A stretch of 64,000 bases of DNA from Wujia chipingensis. GTDB taxonomy: Bacteria; Bacillota; Clostridia; Lachnospirales; Lachnospiraceae. Of the stretch, positions 1 to 8,582 are shown piece after piece. Every line of letters begins with the position of its first letter. Positions within the stretch are counted from its first letter, which is position 1. A model generated the notes under the pieces. The model did not search any database. It was not told the DNA's origin and worked only from the letters and a program-made list of their open reading frames with translations. The translations under genes and the position numbers were made by a program. Location: positions 2,053,001 to 2,117,000 of the forward strand of contig NZ_CP060632.1 in the NCBI RefSeq assembly GCF_014337155.1, in the 5' to 3' direction.

Positions 1-612
1 TTCTCTTTCGAATTTTGCAGTATCCGCATCTAATTGGAATAAATCATCTGTATTCTCTCTCACATACTGGCTGGCAGAAATCATGAATCCAAACGTTCCA
101 CAGGCTGGGTCATTACAGCGTTCTCCCGGCTGTGGTTTCATTAATCTTGTCATCACATCAATAAGAACTCTAGGAGTAAAATACTGACCTGCTCCGGATT
201 TCTTTTCGTTGGCATTTTTCTCCAATAATCCCTCATAAAGATTGCCCAACCCCTCTTCACGAGCTGAAAACCAATCAAGTCCATCAATCGTCGTAATAAT
301 TTTCTCGAGGTTCTTTGGCTCCTCAATATTAGTTGCGGAACCCTGATAAATTTCTCTTACGCGTCCTGTACAGTTTTCTCCCAGATGATTCAGCAATTCT
401 TTGTAAAATTTCTTTAATTCAACACCACTTTTTGATTTTAATACATCCCAACGATAACCTTCCGGTATCTGCTTCTCTGCACCGGTTTCCTTTGCCATTT
501 TAAGAAACAGAATATATGTAAGCTCAGTTACATACTGATGATAGGTAATTCCATCATCTCTTAATACATTACAGAGATTCCAAAGTTTTGATACGATTTC
601 TTGTGTTGTCAT
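1..612 (-). CDS. hsdM: Type I restriction-modification DNA methyltransferase HsdM, N-terminal part
   Basis: This open frame runs off the left edge, so only the first 204 codons are present. The protein starts MTTQEIVSKLWNLCNVLRDD, which matches the N-terminal helical domain of HsdM. Near residue 180 it carries DPACGTFGF, the AdoMet-binding motif I of type I N6-adenine methyltransferases. The catalytic NPPF motif would lie outside the window. The ATG overlaps the hsdR stop codon in an ATGA, so the two genes are translationally coupled. HsdM should methylate adenine in the host recognition site and, with HsdR and a specificity subunit HsdS, form the restriction complex. No hsdS is visible here; it is expected beyond the edge. 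Confidence 0.93.
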   Translation of the reverse strand, partial: MTTQEIVSKLWNLCNVLRDDGITYHQYVTELTYILFLKMAKETGAEKQIPEGYRWDVLKSKSGVELKKFYKELLNHLGENCTGRVREIYQGSATNIEEPKNLEKIITTIDGLDWFSAREEGLGNLYEGLLEKNANEKKSGAGQYFTPRVLIDVMTRLMKPQPGERCNDPACGTFGFMISASQYVRENTDDLFQLDADTAKFERE

Positions 613-3600
613 GCAGTTCTTCCTCCATCATCATATAGATACTCATTGAGTTCTAAAACGACACTTTCTAATTTGTCACTAAATATTTTATTTATCTTGG
701 TAAACCCACCCTGCGATTTAAAACGACTGTCCTCATCGAATACTGTAATATTCAATACCGATTCATTCAGCAAATAATCTTCCATTCTCTTAATCCAATT
801 TTGTTCCTGCATAGTAAAAGAATGTGCTTTTCGCAATCGATCCACAGCCTTTCTAATTCTTGCCTCATGGCTGATAAGCACTGAACCTATAGCATATCTG
901 CGAATCAAGCTTATAATATCTGCTGCCATTTCCTCATTTGTCAATTGTGATATTGCCGTATTTACTTGCTGTGTTGTATATCCCTCTCTATCCAACGTAA
1001 GCATCAGGGACTTCAAGCTATCCCTGGTAAGTTCACGCGGCTTTGTACAGATAATTTTTAATGCTGCAATCTCATTGATATTATTTTGAATATAGCTTGA
1101 GAATGCATCTATGTAATCTTCTGGGCGGGCATCTTTATTTCCGTAGCCCCTTCTCTCTTCGATAAAAGTATCTTGTTCATCAGAAATAACAACAGGTCGT
1201 CCACCATTTGGCTTACTTTCCTGAAGCATACGGAATAAATCGTAATATGCCAACAATCTCTTTTTAGCATCTTCCGGACTGCGCTTTTGAATATCAACTA
1301 CAAACTGTGTCGGGTCCATTCCTCCTGACATATCAATGAAATGCTCCATCGTTTTTTCATCAATATTTTTCTTTTTACGCTGTAGCTTTGCGATTACCTG
1401 ATTAATCTGATTCTTTACGTGTGCTTCATCATTCAATTCCTCTAAACCATCTAATAACTGTGTAAATGATGTGCTTGGATTTGCTACTACTGGTTTCATT
1501 GTATTGACATCCTCTAAAGCATCGTAAACACCAACAGGGTCATAAATATCAAAATGTGTCTTGTGAATCTCTTTGCACAAACGTGTAGCACGTCCCAACA
1601 TCTGCTCAAACAAAATACGAGATTTAACACGGCGCATAAACACTAACGTTGAAATCGAAGGTACATCAATACCTGTTGTCAACAAATCAACCGTGACAAC
1701 AATGGATGGATAATCTTCATTTTTGAAACGCTTTATTGCCTCTTGTATTTTCTTTTTATTTCCGTTGGCTACACTGCCAGTAATCTTCATAATTGCATCA
1801 TTATCAACACCATATTCTGTGTAAATATCCTTAAGTATTGATACAATCATATCTGCATGGTCATCATTAACAGCATAAATCAATGTTTTCCCCTGTTCCC
1901 TCGGGGATTCCGGATCTATATTTTTTGCTATTTCTTCCAAAACCGTTCTATTAAAGGATTCTACTATAACCTGCTTATTAAATGAATCTACATCAAAATC
2001 CAATTCATCCTCTATCAACTCGCTATTTTCGATTTCTCCAGTAATTGGGTCATATATTGTAACTGCATCACCTTTTTTATAATGAATACCTTCTGTATTT
2101 AATTTAGTCTTTAACTCATGAGGTGCATCATGATCTACTAAATATCCCTCAATAACAGCCTCACGATAGGTATATTTAAAAACCGGTTCTCCAAAGATTT
2201 CTGTAGTCTGTAATGCCGGTGTTGCTGTAAGTGCAATTTTCACAGCATTAAAATATTCTATAACTGACCTATACTTACTCTGATATTCTCTTTGGTCTCT
2301 ATAAAGTGCCTCATCTTCTCCCATTTCTTTGTCGAGGATGTATCCGCGGTGTGCTTCATCTATTATGAGCAAATCATAGTCTGAAACAGCAGGCATGGTT
2401 TCACCGTCATTGTACATAATTCGCTTAACCATTCCCTGAACAGTCGAAATGTGGATACGAGTCTCCTTATCAATTGTTTTGTCTTCTAAACCTTTAATAT
2501 TATAAATATCATCAAGCGTGAGGAGATCTTCCATTTTTACTTCTTCGAAAACATCCTGAGCCTGTTCTCCTAATGCTGTACGGTCTACCAAAAACAAGAT
2601 GCGACGAAATCTCTCTGTCTTAAGGAATCGGTAAATCATACCTAATACAGTTCTTGTTTTACCCGTACCGGTAGCCATTGCTAATAATGCGGTTTGCTTT
2701 CCGTTAATAACAGCCTCCTCTGCCGCCCTAATTGCGTTCAGCTGATAAGGTCTCAAATTCAGTCCGTCTTTATCTGTCAAAAGGTCATATGACATTTCCT
2801 TCAGATTCTTATTCTTACCTTCTATATCCGCAGCAAGCAATTCTTCCATTCCATCAGGACTCATCCAGCCACGCAATGGCATCGGTGAATTATCCGGTTT
2901 TCTTAAATCCAAAAACCAGATACCGGATTTTGTCTTATACTGCTTAAGGTAAGGTCTTCCATTTGTTGCAAAGGTAAATGGAACTTTAAATTCTCCCCAT
3001 GTATCTATAACGTATTTCTCATCTTCTTTTCGAATACATCTTGGATAGTCTTTTCCTTGATAATCAATAACAGAAGGGATATCCTTATGAATAGCTTTTG
3101 CTTCGATAATACCAACTAATTTCTCTCCTACAAAAAGTGCATAATCTGCATATCCCCTATTTCCCACTTTAGAATTCGTAGGATATTCAGCGATTGCGAG
3201 ATTTCTACCTTTTGTAGGACGAGTTCCCTTGGAGTAGCGCAGATTTTCGGTATCTGCATCCCATCCTACCATTCGTAATTGTTCATCAATCAAGAAACGA
3301 GTTTCCGCTTCTGTTTTTGGTCTTTGATTGGCTGCTTTATAAGCTTGCTTCTTACGCTCTGTCTGTTCAATAATCGGAGCCGCTGCTGCCATTTGTTCTG
3401 CTAACTTTGTGAGTTCTGATTCCTTTTTCTCTTCAGCCTCTTTATCAACTGTACCTGATACTGTATTTTCTTCCGGCATGACAAAATCTCTATGAGAATA
3501 ATTCCAATCTCCATAGGTCTGCATAAACCATTCACAGAGACTGTGTGCCATCGGCAAAAATATTTTGTCATCTGCTATCGAAGCATAATTTTCATGTACT

Positions 3601-3878
3601 GCTTTATTTCTTACCTTTCTAAGGCCATGCAAAATAGTAACTAAGTCACTTGTAAGTAACCCTTCTCTACTTAATGTGTCTATACGTGCAACTGCTGTGT
3701 TATCATGTGGAAATGCAATTCTATCATATGTAAACATTAAATTTACAATAGTTTCTCCAATCATCCCCAACTTCATTAAACATGAATTTGAATCAGAGTA
3801 ACAATATTTCTCAGCCATTTTTCCAAAATTTGAAAGCACCGGAAAATCTTTCTTCAAAAAATCAAAATTCGAAACCAT
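609..3878 (-). CDS. hsdR: Type I restriction endonuclease subunit HsdR
   Basis: This 1089-residue motor and nuclease subunit of a type I system translocates and cuts unmethylated DNA. Residues about 35-110 resemble the DUF4145 domain often found at the front of HsdR proteins. The nuclease core follows, with an Asp near 245 (GYADYAL) and EAK at 259-261. The superfamily 2 helicase motifs are Walker A ATGTGKT near 402-409, DEAH near 507, LTATP near 550, and GRATRL in the second RecA fold. The C-terminal third fits the EcoEI-type helical domain. The start is supported by AAGGAGG five bases upstream. All motifs are intact and there is no frameshift. hsdM follows directly, overlapping by four bases. 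Confidence 0.95.
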   Translation of the reverse strand: MVSNFDFLKKDFPVLSNFGKMAEKYCYSDSNSCLMKLGMIGETIVNLMFTYDRIAFPHDNTAVARIDTLSREGLLTSDLVTILHGLRKVRNKAVHENYASIADDKIFLPMAHSLCEWFMQTYGDWNYSHRDFVMPEENTVSGTVDKEAEEKKESELTKLAEQMAAAAPIIEQTERKKQAYKAANQRPKTEAETRFLIDEQLRMVGWDADTENLRYSKGTRPTKGRNLAIAEYPTNSKVGNRGYADYALFVGEKLVGIIEAKAIHKDIPSVIDYQGKDYPRCIRKEDEKYVIDTWGEFKVPFTFATNGRPYLKQYKTKSGIWFLDLRKPDNSPMPLRGWMSPDGMEELLAADIEGKNKNLKEMSYDLLTDKDGLNLRPYQLNAIRAAEEAVINGKQTALLAMATGTGKTRTVLGMIYRFLKTERFRRILFLVDRTALGEQAQDVFEEVKMEDLLTLDDIYNIKGLEDKTIDKETRIHISTVQGMVKRIMYNDGETMPAVSDYDLLIIDEAHRGYILDKEMGEDEALYRDQREYQSKYRSVIEYFNAVKIALTATPALQTTEIFGEPVFKYTYREAVIEGYLVDHDAPHELKTKLNTEGIHYKKGDAVTIYDPITGEIENSELIEDELDFDVDSFNKQVIVESFNRTVLEEIAKNIDPESPREQGKTLIYAVNDDHADMIVSILKDIYTEYGVDNDAIMKITGSVANGNKKKIQEAIKRFKNEDYPSIVVTVDLLTTGIDVPSISTLVFMRRVKSRILFEQMLGRATRLCKEIHKTHFDIYDPVGVYDALEDVNTMKPVVANPSTSFTQLLDGLEELNDEAHVKNQINQVIAKLQRKKKNIDEKTMEHFIDMSGGMDPTQFVVDIQKRSPEDAKKRLLAYYDLFRMLQESKPNGGRPVVISDEQDTFIEERRGYGNKDARPEDYIDAFSSYIQNNINEIAALKIICTKPRELTRDSLKSLMLTLDREGYTTQQVNTAISQLTNEEMAADIISLIRRYAIGSVLISHEARIRKAVDRLRKAHSFTMQEQNWIKRMEDYLLNESVLNITVFDEDSRFKSQGGFTKINKIFSDKLESVVLELNEYLYDDGGRTA

Positions 3879-3946
3879 CGCTACCTCCTTCTCACATCTT
3901 TAAACTTCTCATAATTTTGTATTATCGGAAGTTCTTACATAAAAAA

Positions 3947-4924
3947 TTATTCACCTATATTTATCCCATAAATATTTTCGCAATTGAATGTTTCTGTATC
4001 TGTTTTTTCAATTATTTTTTGATATTCATAATCCATTTCAATTTTGCCGTCTCTTTTATATAGCCTGGTCAAAATATAGTAATCACTATTTTCAAAAACA
4101 ATAGGGCATATTGTATAATTCATCTGCCTTGATTGATAATGAAATATATATTTACTATCTTCATCAGCTTCTTGTTCAACTAATACTATTTTATAAGAAG
4201 ACCTGTCATTTTCATATGTAATACCAAGTATGTACATAAGTAATATCTCTAAAGCAACTGTAATGAAAACTGTAAATATCATATTCTTACTATTTCTCTT
4301 ATGTTGATTCCCATCGTCAATATCTTTTTGCTTTTCTAACTTGCTTTTTAACTTCTTTTTCTTACGATCAGAAAATTTCTTCTCAATCGCAAATTCTATA
4401 CCATATATGTTTACCGCAGCACAAACAAAAGCAAGTACAATCAATAACATAACTACACTTTCTACCGTTGAATCCTTTATTAAGTTAATAATACTAACTC
4501 TTGAAGTTATGAGAACCATGATAAGCAACAGTAGCATTTCTACAATCCAAAATACTACTGATTTAAGTTTTCGTTTCCAATGATATTTTGTTTCATCCTC
4601 TGAAACCAATATTGTATAGAATAAGTAATTTATTCCAAACCACACTATAAGAACTGCCGCCAGCTGAATTATTTGTAGCAAAAAGCTCTCATCATCAGAT
4701 GTTATATAACAAGAAGCAATTCCATATACAGAAAATCTTCCTGATTGATATGCATACCACATACCTTTAATTACCCATAATCCTACAGTCATAACTGCCA
4801 CAAATAGTGCGCTAAATTTTGTAAAATCTTTCTCAGCAATTTCCTTACATTTTTTAATAACTTTATATGCTTTATCTTGCATTGTATCTTTTACATCTAA
4901 ATTTTTTTCTTCTGAATTTTCCAA
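3947..4924 (-). CDS. Unknown multi-pass membrane protein
   Basis: I do not recognise this 325-residue protein. After a charged cytoplasmic start it has about five hydrophobic segments (near residues 42-60, 85-110, 126-146, 160-180 and 222-240). A Lys-rich cytoplasmic stretch (RKKKKLKSKLEKQ) separates the fourth and fifth. The last 85 residues are polar and probably lie outside the membrane. The likely start is a TTG at 4922-4924 behind AAGGAG. It sits just upstream of hsdR on the same strand, in an accessory region of high A+T, so a phage-defence or mobile-element cargo role is possible. That is inference from position only. Confidence 0.6.
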   Translation of the reverse strand: MENSEEKNLDVKDTMQDKAYKVIKKCKEIAEKDFTKFSALFVAVMTVGLWVIKGMWYAYQSGRFSVYGIASCYITSDDESFLLQIIQLAAVLIVWFGINYLFYTILVSEDETKYHWKRKLKSVVFWIVEMLLLLIMVLITSRVSIINLIKDSTVESVVMLLIVLAFVCAAVNIYGIEFAIEKKFSDRKKKKLKSKLEKQKDIDDGNQHKRNSKNMIFTVFITVALEILLMYILGITYENDRSSYKIVLVEQEADEDSKYIFHYQSRQMNYTICPIVFENSDYYILTRLYKRDGKIEMDYEYQKIIEKTDTETFNCENIYGINIGE

Positions 4925-4951
4925 CTCCTAGTTTCTCCTTTACACAGTTTA

Positions 4952-5152
4952 TCAGGACTCTATCTTCACAATATCATCCAACTTACATCCCAAAGTCACA
5001 CAAATCTTCGCCAAAACTTCCACCCGGACATCTTCGTTTTCTCCAAGCTTTGCCATTGCATTTGTACTAATTTTTGCCGCTCTAATTAATTCTGTTTTCA
5101 TCATTCAACGTTCATTTAAAATAACCCACAACTTATCATATTTTACTGTCAT
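4952..5152 (-). pseudogene. Xre/Cro-type HTH regulator interrupted by an in-frame TGA
   Basis: Reading from the ATG at 5150-5152, with AGGAGG upstream, gives MTVKYDKLWVILNER, then TGA at 5105-5107. The same frame continues MMKTELIRAAKISTNAMAKL and ends DDIVKIES. This is the short Xre-type regulator common on Clostridia mobile elements, whose usual form reads straight through this point, often with Gly there. One base change (GGA to TGA) would explain it. Two ATG codons directly follow the stop, so a roughly 50-residue product might be made by reinitiation, but it would lack the first helix. It lies beside decayed recombinase genes. Confidence 0.75.
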
Positions 5153-5319
5153 TTCCGTCCTCCTGAAACATAGAAAGAACTATTTTTGTTAATTTTAAGT
5201 ATAACATTTCCTAAATGTTCTCTCAATGCAATTTTGCAGATTTCAATTTGCAATTCTGAATTTCTTTTACATAAAAACACCGGTCAGATTTCTCCAATCG
5301 GTATTTCTTTAAATCCTAT

Positions 5320-5565
5320 TCAATTAAACTCCACCATTGCTTCCACATATCTCTGCAATCCGCCCGGCTTCAACGCGAAACTTACATAGCTTGCAGGCTC
5401 TTCTCGTGCCAATCTTGATAAGTACGCAGCGTCTAACGGCTCCTCGTAGATTACATTTGCTTCTGCCTTGTCACATTCTATAACAAGTTCCCTGCCATCC
5501 ATATCCGTCATAATCACTGCATTTCTGTCAGCATCATAACGGTAAATTGTGTAGTTAAGTTCCAT
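5320..5565 (-). CDS. Small DUF6061-like protein
   Basis: This 81-residue protein starts MELNYTIYRYDADRNAVIMT. It has an N-terminal beta-rich half with a DGRELVIECD stretch, and a C-terminal half with AAYLSRLAREEPASYVSFAL and GLQRYVEAMVEF. That layout resembles small DUF6061-type proteins on Firmicutes conjugative elements. The resemblance is from memory and is moderate. A longer frame opens at 5607, but it overlaps the preceding frame. The ATG at 5565 sits behind AAGGGTGG and is preferred. Function unknown; probably cargo of the decayed element carrying the recombinase remnants. Confidence 0.55.
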   Translation of the reverse strand: MELNYTIYRYDADRNAVIMTDMDGRELVIECDKAEANVIYEEPLDAAYLSRLAREEPASYVSFALKPGGLQRYVEAMVEFN

Positions 5566-5575
5566 AATACCACCC

Positions 5576-6067
5576 TTATCCTTTCCCCACTCTCTCTGCC
5601 AGTCCAATCATACCGCCAACAAACAATTCCCTCTTTATCTGTCCGATTCTCTCCTCCACCAATGCCTTGTTCTCCTTTTCCGGCACCTTCGAATTCTCAC
5701 AAACGCCCTGTTTATCAGCATTTCGGCACTGTGTCAATGTTGTCAATAGCGGGTCATCACTACTGATAACATTGACAGTAAAGAGTCGTTCCGGTTTGTT
5801 GCGGATTTTTAGCGGAACGGTAGTGGACAAGGCGTCATTGATACCTGACTTGGTTGAATTATTTTGTGTATCAGGTGACTCCATATGTTTTACTATAACT
5901 TTACTGTCTTGATTAAAATTTACGATTGGATCTTTTCCTGCTTTCACTTCTGATGCAATCATTTCCATATGTTCTGAGTTATCTGTACCGATATCTGTTA
6001 TAGTACTGGCCACGTTGCCATTCGTTTCTTCAGCAACACTTAGCAGTTGTTCCCTGCCCTCTACCTG
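5576..6067 (-). pseudogene. Probable detached C-terminal tail of the serine recombinase
   Basis: This frame has no ATG near its beginning; the first usable codon is a GTG at 6013. It is exactly in phase with the recombinase fragment on its right and is separated from it by a single TAG at 6068-6070. It contains DPIVNFNQDSKV and LFTVNVISSDDPLL, which look like the poorly conserved tail after the coiled coil of Lachnospiraceae large serine recombinases. I read it as the same gene after a nonsense mutation. A separate small gene starting at the GTG is the alternative. Confidence 0.45.
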
Positions 6068-6670
6068 CTAATAGTAGAAAGTAGTTACAACACCGACTTT
6101 TAAGAGATTATCAATATCTGCTTTCAGCTTCACATGTATTCTGTCCTCAAAAACGATTATCTTGTCAATAATCAACTCTAAGTCTTTCTTATCCAGACTC
6201 TTCTTATTCAGGATATCATTGAAAATATCAATGGCCGTCTTCGCCAGTCTGTTGATTCGAATAATATCATTTCGCTTATCCACATTCAGATTCATCTGAT
6301 TTTGGAGTCCTTTGATTCTGTTAATCAATTCATCCTCAATCTCTGCGTAGGTCCCTTCAAACCTCTTTTATGGTAAGTCCCACAGGTATATGCCGGTGCA
6401 ATGTCGCTTCTGCTCATAGAAAACATCGGCGAACCGCAATCCCCACAAAACAGAAAACCAGAGTATACATTATCATATTTCTTCACACCACGGTAATGCG
6501 TTGTGGTTCTCTTTTTAAGCTGCTCCTGCGTATATGCCCATGTTTTATAATCAATAATGGCTTCATGATGATTTTCAAACACAAAATGTTCTGATTCATC
6601 CACCTTCGTATCTGCTCCGTGAATCTTCTTGCGAGTATATTTATGCTGACGAAGGGTTCCAATTAGGTAT
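6068..6670 (-). pseudogene. Large serine recombinase remnant (internally deleted, N-terminus lost)
   Basis: Two pieces in different frames belong to one recombinase. The first, 6325 to about 6670, has GTLRQHKYTRKK, the linker ESEHFVFENHHEAIIDYKTW, and the zinc-ribbon half GFLFCGDCGSPMF with YTCGTYHKRGLKG. The second, 6068-6328, has the coiled coil and LELIIDKIIVFEDRIHVKLK. The second zinc-ribbon cysteine pair and the following region are missing between them, and the frame shifts there. The catalytic N-terminal resolvase domain (active-site Ser) is entirely absent; the reading starts abruptly beside a terminator. The enzyme cannot be functional. It marks the site of an old integrative element. 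Confidence 0.8.
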
Positions 6671-6697
6671 AAAAAAGGCAAGCATAAAATGCTTGCC
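6671..6697 (-). terminator. Rho-independent terminator
   Basis: A perfect nine-base stem (GGCAAGCAT, loop of three) is followed on the minus strand by six T residues. It lies directly upstream of the recombinase remnant and downstream of the short frame at 6703-6765, so it would stop transcription entering the remnant. Confidence 0.75.
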
Positions 6698-6702
6698 ACC
6701 AC

Positions 6703-6765
6703 TCACAAAATGTAAATGGCGAGGTCGGAATCTATCCGCCTCGCCTCAGCGCAGTCCGGAAACAT
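6703..6765 (-). CDS. Possible 20-codon leader peptide before a terminator
   Basis: A short frame begins MFPDCAEARRIDSDLA, with AAGGATTGAGG before its ATG. Its coding sequence contains a hairpin (GGCGAGG paired with CCTCGCC), and a strong terminator follows six bases after its stop. A short translated leader plus hairpin plus terminator is the layout of an attenuator. The gene it would have controlled seems to have been lost, because a recombinase fragment follows. Coding status is inference from layout only. Confidence 0.3.
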   Translation of the reverse strand: MFPDCAEARRIDSDLAIYIL

Positions 6766-7198
6766 ACGCCTCAATCCTTATATATAATATACACTACCGC
6801 GCTAAAATATGCAAGTACAACACATTCGCATTCCCAATAGCACTTTTTACTCAAAAATACTATTCTTTCGTCAATTTATATTTATTATTTATTTGTCTTT
6901 TTTATCATATAAATATCTTAAAAATGAAGTTCAGTCAGGAATTTCGCATGTTCAGTCAAAAATCCCCCTTTTTTAGAATTTCTATTGTATACTACATCCA
7001 GATTTCAAAGGCACAAAAAATCACACATCCCACGAAATCAAAAAACGAAACTGACGCATATTCTCCCCTCTTCTCAAAGTTCAAATGCGGGTTCCCGCTC
7101 CACCTGTTCCCCAGGCTTCGCCGCGTGCAGTTTCGGAATTAACAACATCTATTTTGTTTCTTTCATCTATGTTACATTTCTGAATTTTCACAATACAT
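6766..7198. other. A+T-rich gap without a recognisable gene
   Basis: About 430 bases with no convincing frame on either strand. There are stretches such as TATATAATATAC near 6780 and a short direct repeat GTTCAGTCA near 6932 and 6952. It probably represents scar sequence between two imported blocks. Confidence 0.5.
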
Positions 7199-7231
7199 TG
7201 CCGCCGGCTCCAAACGGGAACCGGTGGCAAT
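7199..7231. terminator. Hairpin following the MFS gene
   Basis: Two 14-15-base arms (ATTGCCGCCGGCTCC and GGAACCGGTGGCAAT) pair with two wobble or mismatch positions around a short loop. On the plus strand a TCTTTTT run follows. On the minus strand, the direction of the MFS gene, the T run is poor. It starts six bases beyond the MFS stop and probably ends or stabilises that transcript. Confidence 0.5.
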
Positions 7232-7236
7232 TCTTT

Positions 7237-8343
7237 TTACCATACAGAAAACACAATTCCTGCAAGCGGTGACAGTGCGATCATAATCACGGAGAATGTA
7301 AAAGATTCCATTGATATCAGCGTTGCCCGCTGCTCAGACGGAAACATTTCCTGTAAGATAGCATCTGTGCGAACCTGAAGTGCATCATCACTGCATGCCG
7401 CTACAAATCCACCCAGCGTCATAAGCACCGCGATACCTGTATGTTCAATCAATACGCCACATAAAACGAGCACAGACGTTACCGCAAACACCCAGCGATA
7501 CCGTAAGTTCTTACACCACAAGATCAGCTTGGCTCCAAGGATTCCTCCCATCTCCATGATGAAAAGAGAGCTTCCTAGTGCCGAATCCGGCATACCTGTC
7601 TGCGGCAGCTTTGCCTGCAAGAAAAACAGCAATACAATATCAACCGCGCCGACAAAGGAATTACATATCATCAGAAACACTGCCCGTTTCGCCTTTTTTA
7701 GAAAGCGCAGACTCTCCACAAAACATACCCTGAGTTCCTTCCATACCGACTGTAACACCTCCTGTTTTCGATCTGTACCTGTGTGATCCAAACGAATCTC
7801 TCGTAGCGACAACAACACTCCAATCTGAATGCAAGTCACCAGGACATCCGATGCATACGCAATCTTATATCCGACAAAAAGTGCAAAGCCCGCACACAAT
7901 GTAGAAATACCATTGCAAAGCCGATACAGAATCAACTGATTGGCTGCGTAGCGCTCATATCGTGCCTCCTCACCAACCAGTTTCAGTGAATCATACGCAA
8001 GCGCATCCCCAGATCCCGAAGAAAAATTATAGCTGACTGCAAAACATGCGATTGCTGCACACACCATCGTCAGATTCTTTGAGCAAATCATGCAGATGCT
8101 TCCAATCACTCGCATAATACTGCTCACAACAAGCATCTGCTTTCGTCCAAATACATCCGCAAAAACACCAGATGGTATCTCAAACGTCAAACTGAAAATA
8201 TGAAACACCGTCTCTGCAATTCCGATTTCGACCAGACTGTATCCTCTCGCAGCAAGAATTGCGACCCACGCGCCCGTCAATGACAGATTGCCTAAAATGG
8301 ACGCCATGTACAACTTCGATATTTGTTTTTTAATTTTAAACAT
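7237..8343 (-). CDS. MFS drug-efflux transporter, Tet(40)-like, apparently short at the C-terminus
   Basis: This 368-residue major facilitator begins MFKIKKQISKLYMASILGNL. It has the A-like loop motif GVFADVFGRKQ between helices 2 and 3, typical of proton-driven drug exporters. From memory it strongly resembles the tetracycline exporter Tet(40), found in gut Clostridia and usually about 406 residues long. If so, the last helix is missing here: the frame ends after LAGIVFSVW, in what would be helix 11. The regulated leader upstream supports an inducible resistance gene. The start has AAGGAG seven bases upstream, hidden in a hairpin. Substrate and activity are inference; the truncation may have inactivated it. 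Confidence 0.75.
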   Translation of the reverse strand: MFKIKKQISKLYMASILGNLSLTGAWVAILAARGYSLVEIGIAETVFHIFSLTFEIPSGVFADVFGRKQMLVVSSIMRVIGSICMICSKNLTMVCAAIACFAVSYNFSSGSGDALAYDSLKLVGEEARYERYAANQLILYRLCNGISTLCAGFALFVGYKIAYASDVLVTCIQIGVLLSLREIRLDHTGTDRKQEVLQSVWKELRVCFVESLRFLKKAKRAVFLMICNSFVGAVDIVLLFFLQAKLPQTGMPDSALGSSLFIMEMGGILGAKLILWCKNLRYRWVFAVTSVLVLCGVLIEHTGIAVLMTLGGFVAACSDDALQVRTDAILQEMFPSEQRATLISMESFTFSVIMIALSPLAGIVFSVW

Positions 8344-8348
8344 AAAAA

Positions 8349-8382
8349 ATCTCCTTAACTTATATTTGATCGTTAAGGAGAT
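8349..8382 (-). promoter_or_regulatory. Hairpin sequestering the MFS ribosome-binding site
   Basis: Two perfect 11-base arms (ATCTCCTTAAC and GTTAAGGAGAT) flank a 12-base loop. The 3' arm in the transcript contains the AAGGAG ribosome site of the MFS gene, so the folded RNA would block initiation. This is the layout of a translational attenuator, together with the leader peptide upstream. Confidence 0.75.
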
Positions 8383-8417
8383 AATGTACCTTGATTTACA
8401 TAGAATGGTTCTGATAA

Positions 8418-8510
8418 TCAGACTTTATTCCTGAAAAAAGGCGCACTATCCCCGTAAGGAGCGAAAATGTAACCTTTTTTCAATTGCAATGTCGTCATCT
8501 TCCAGAACAT
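8418..8510 (-). CDS. 30-codon leader peptide upstream of the MFS efflux gene
   Basis: The frame starts at an ATG with AAAGGAAG upstream, begins MFWKMTTLQLKKGYIFAPYG and ends SAPFFRNKV before TGA. It lies between a good promoter and the MFS gene. A terminator-like hairpin sits inside its coding sequence, and the hairpin hiding the MFS ribosome site follows. Drug-stalled or altered translation of such a leader is known to switch on tet(M)-like, erm and ABC-F resistance genes. The peptide is predicted from sequence only. Confidence 0.6.
   Translation of the reverse strand: MFWKMTTLQLKKGYIFAPYGDSAPFFRNKV
8433..8481 (-). terminator. Attenuator-type hairpin inside the leader peptide gene
   Basis: Perfect nine-base outer arms (GAAAAAAGG and CCTTTTTTC) enclose GC-rich inner segments, and the 3' arm itself supplies six T residues on the minus strand. 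It could act as a premature terminator that a ribosome translating the leader would melt, giving drug-dependent read-through into the MFS gene. Confidence 0.55.
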
Positions 8511-8540
8511 TGATTGCTTCCTTTTTATCGTATTGGTTTT

Positions 8541-8569
8541 ATTCTATGTTACATAACAAAATCCGTCAA
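8541..8569 (-). promoter_or_regulatory. Sigma-A type promoter for the MFS leader
   Basis: On the minus strand TTGACG and TAGAAT are separated by exactly 17 bases. Transcription would begin near 8533, giving a leader of about 190 bases that contains the short peptide and both hairpins. Confidence 0.7.
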
Positions 8570-8582
8570 GGAATTTTTACAC

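Noticed and set aside
4952..5152. Selenocysteine or recoded TGA in the Xre-type gene
   Set aside because: No selenocysteine insertion hairpin is evident, the protein family has no redox role, and a simple nonsense change explains it.
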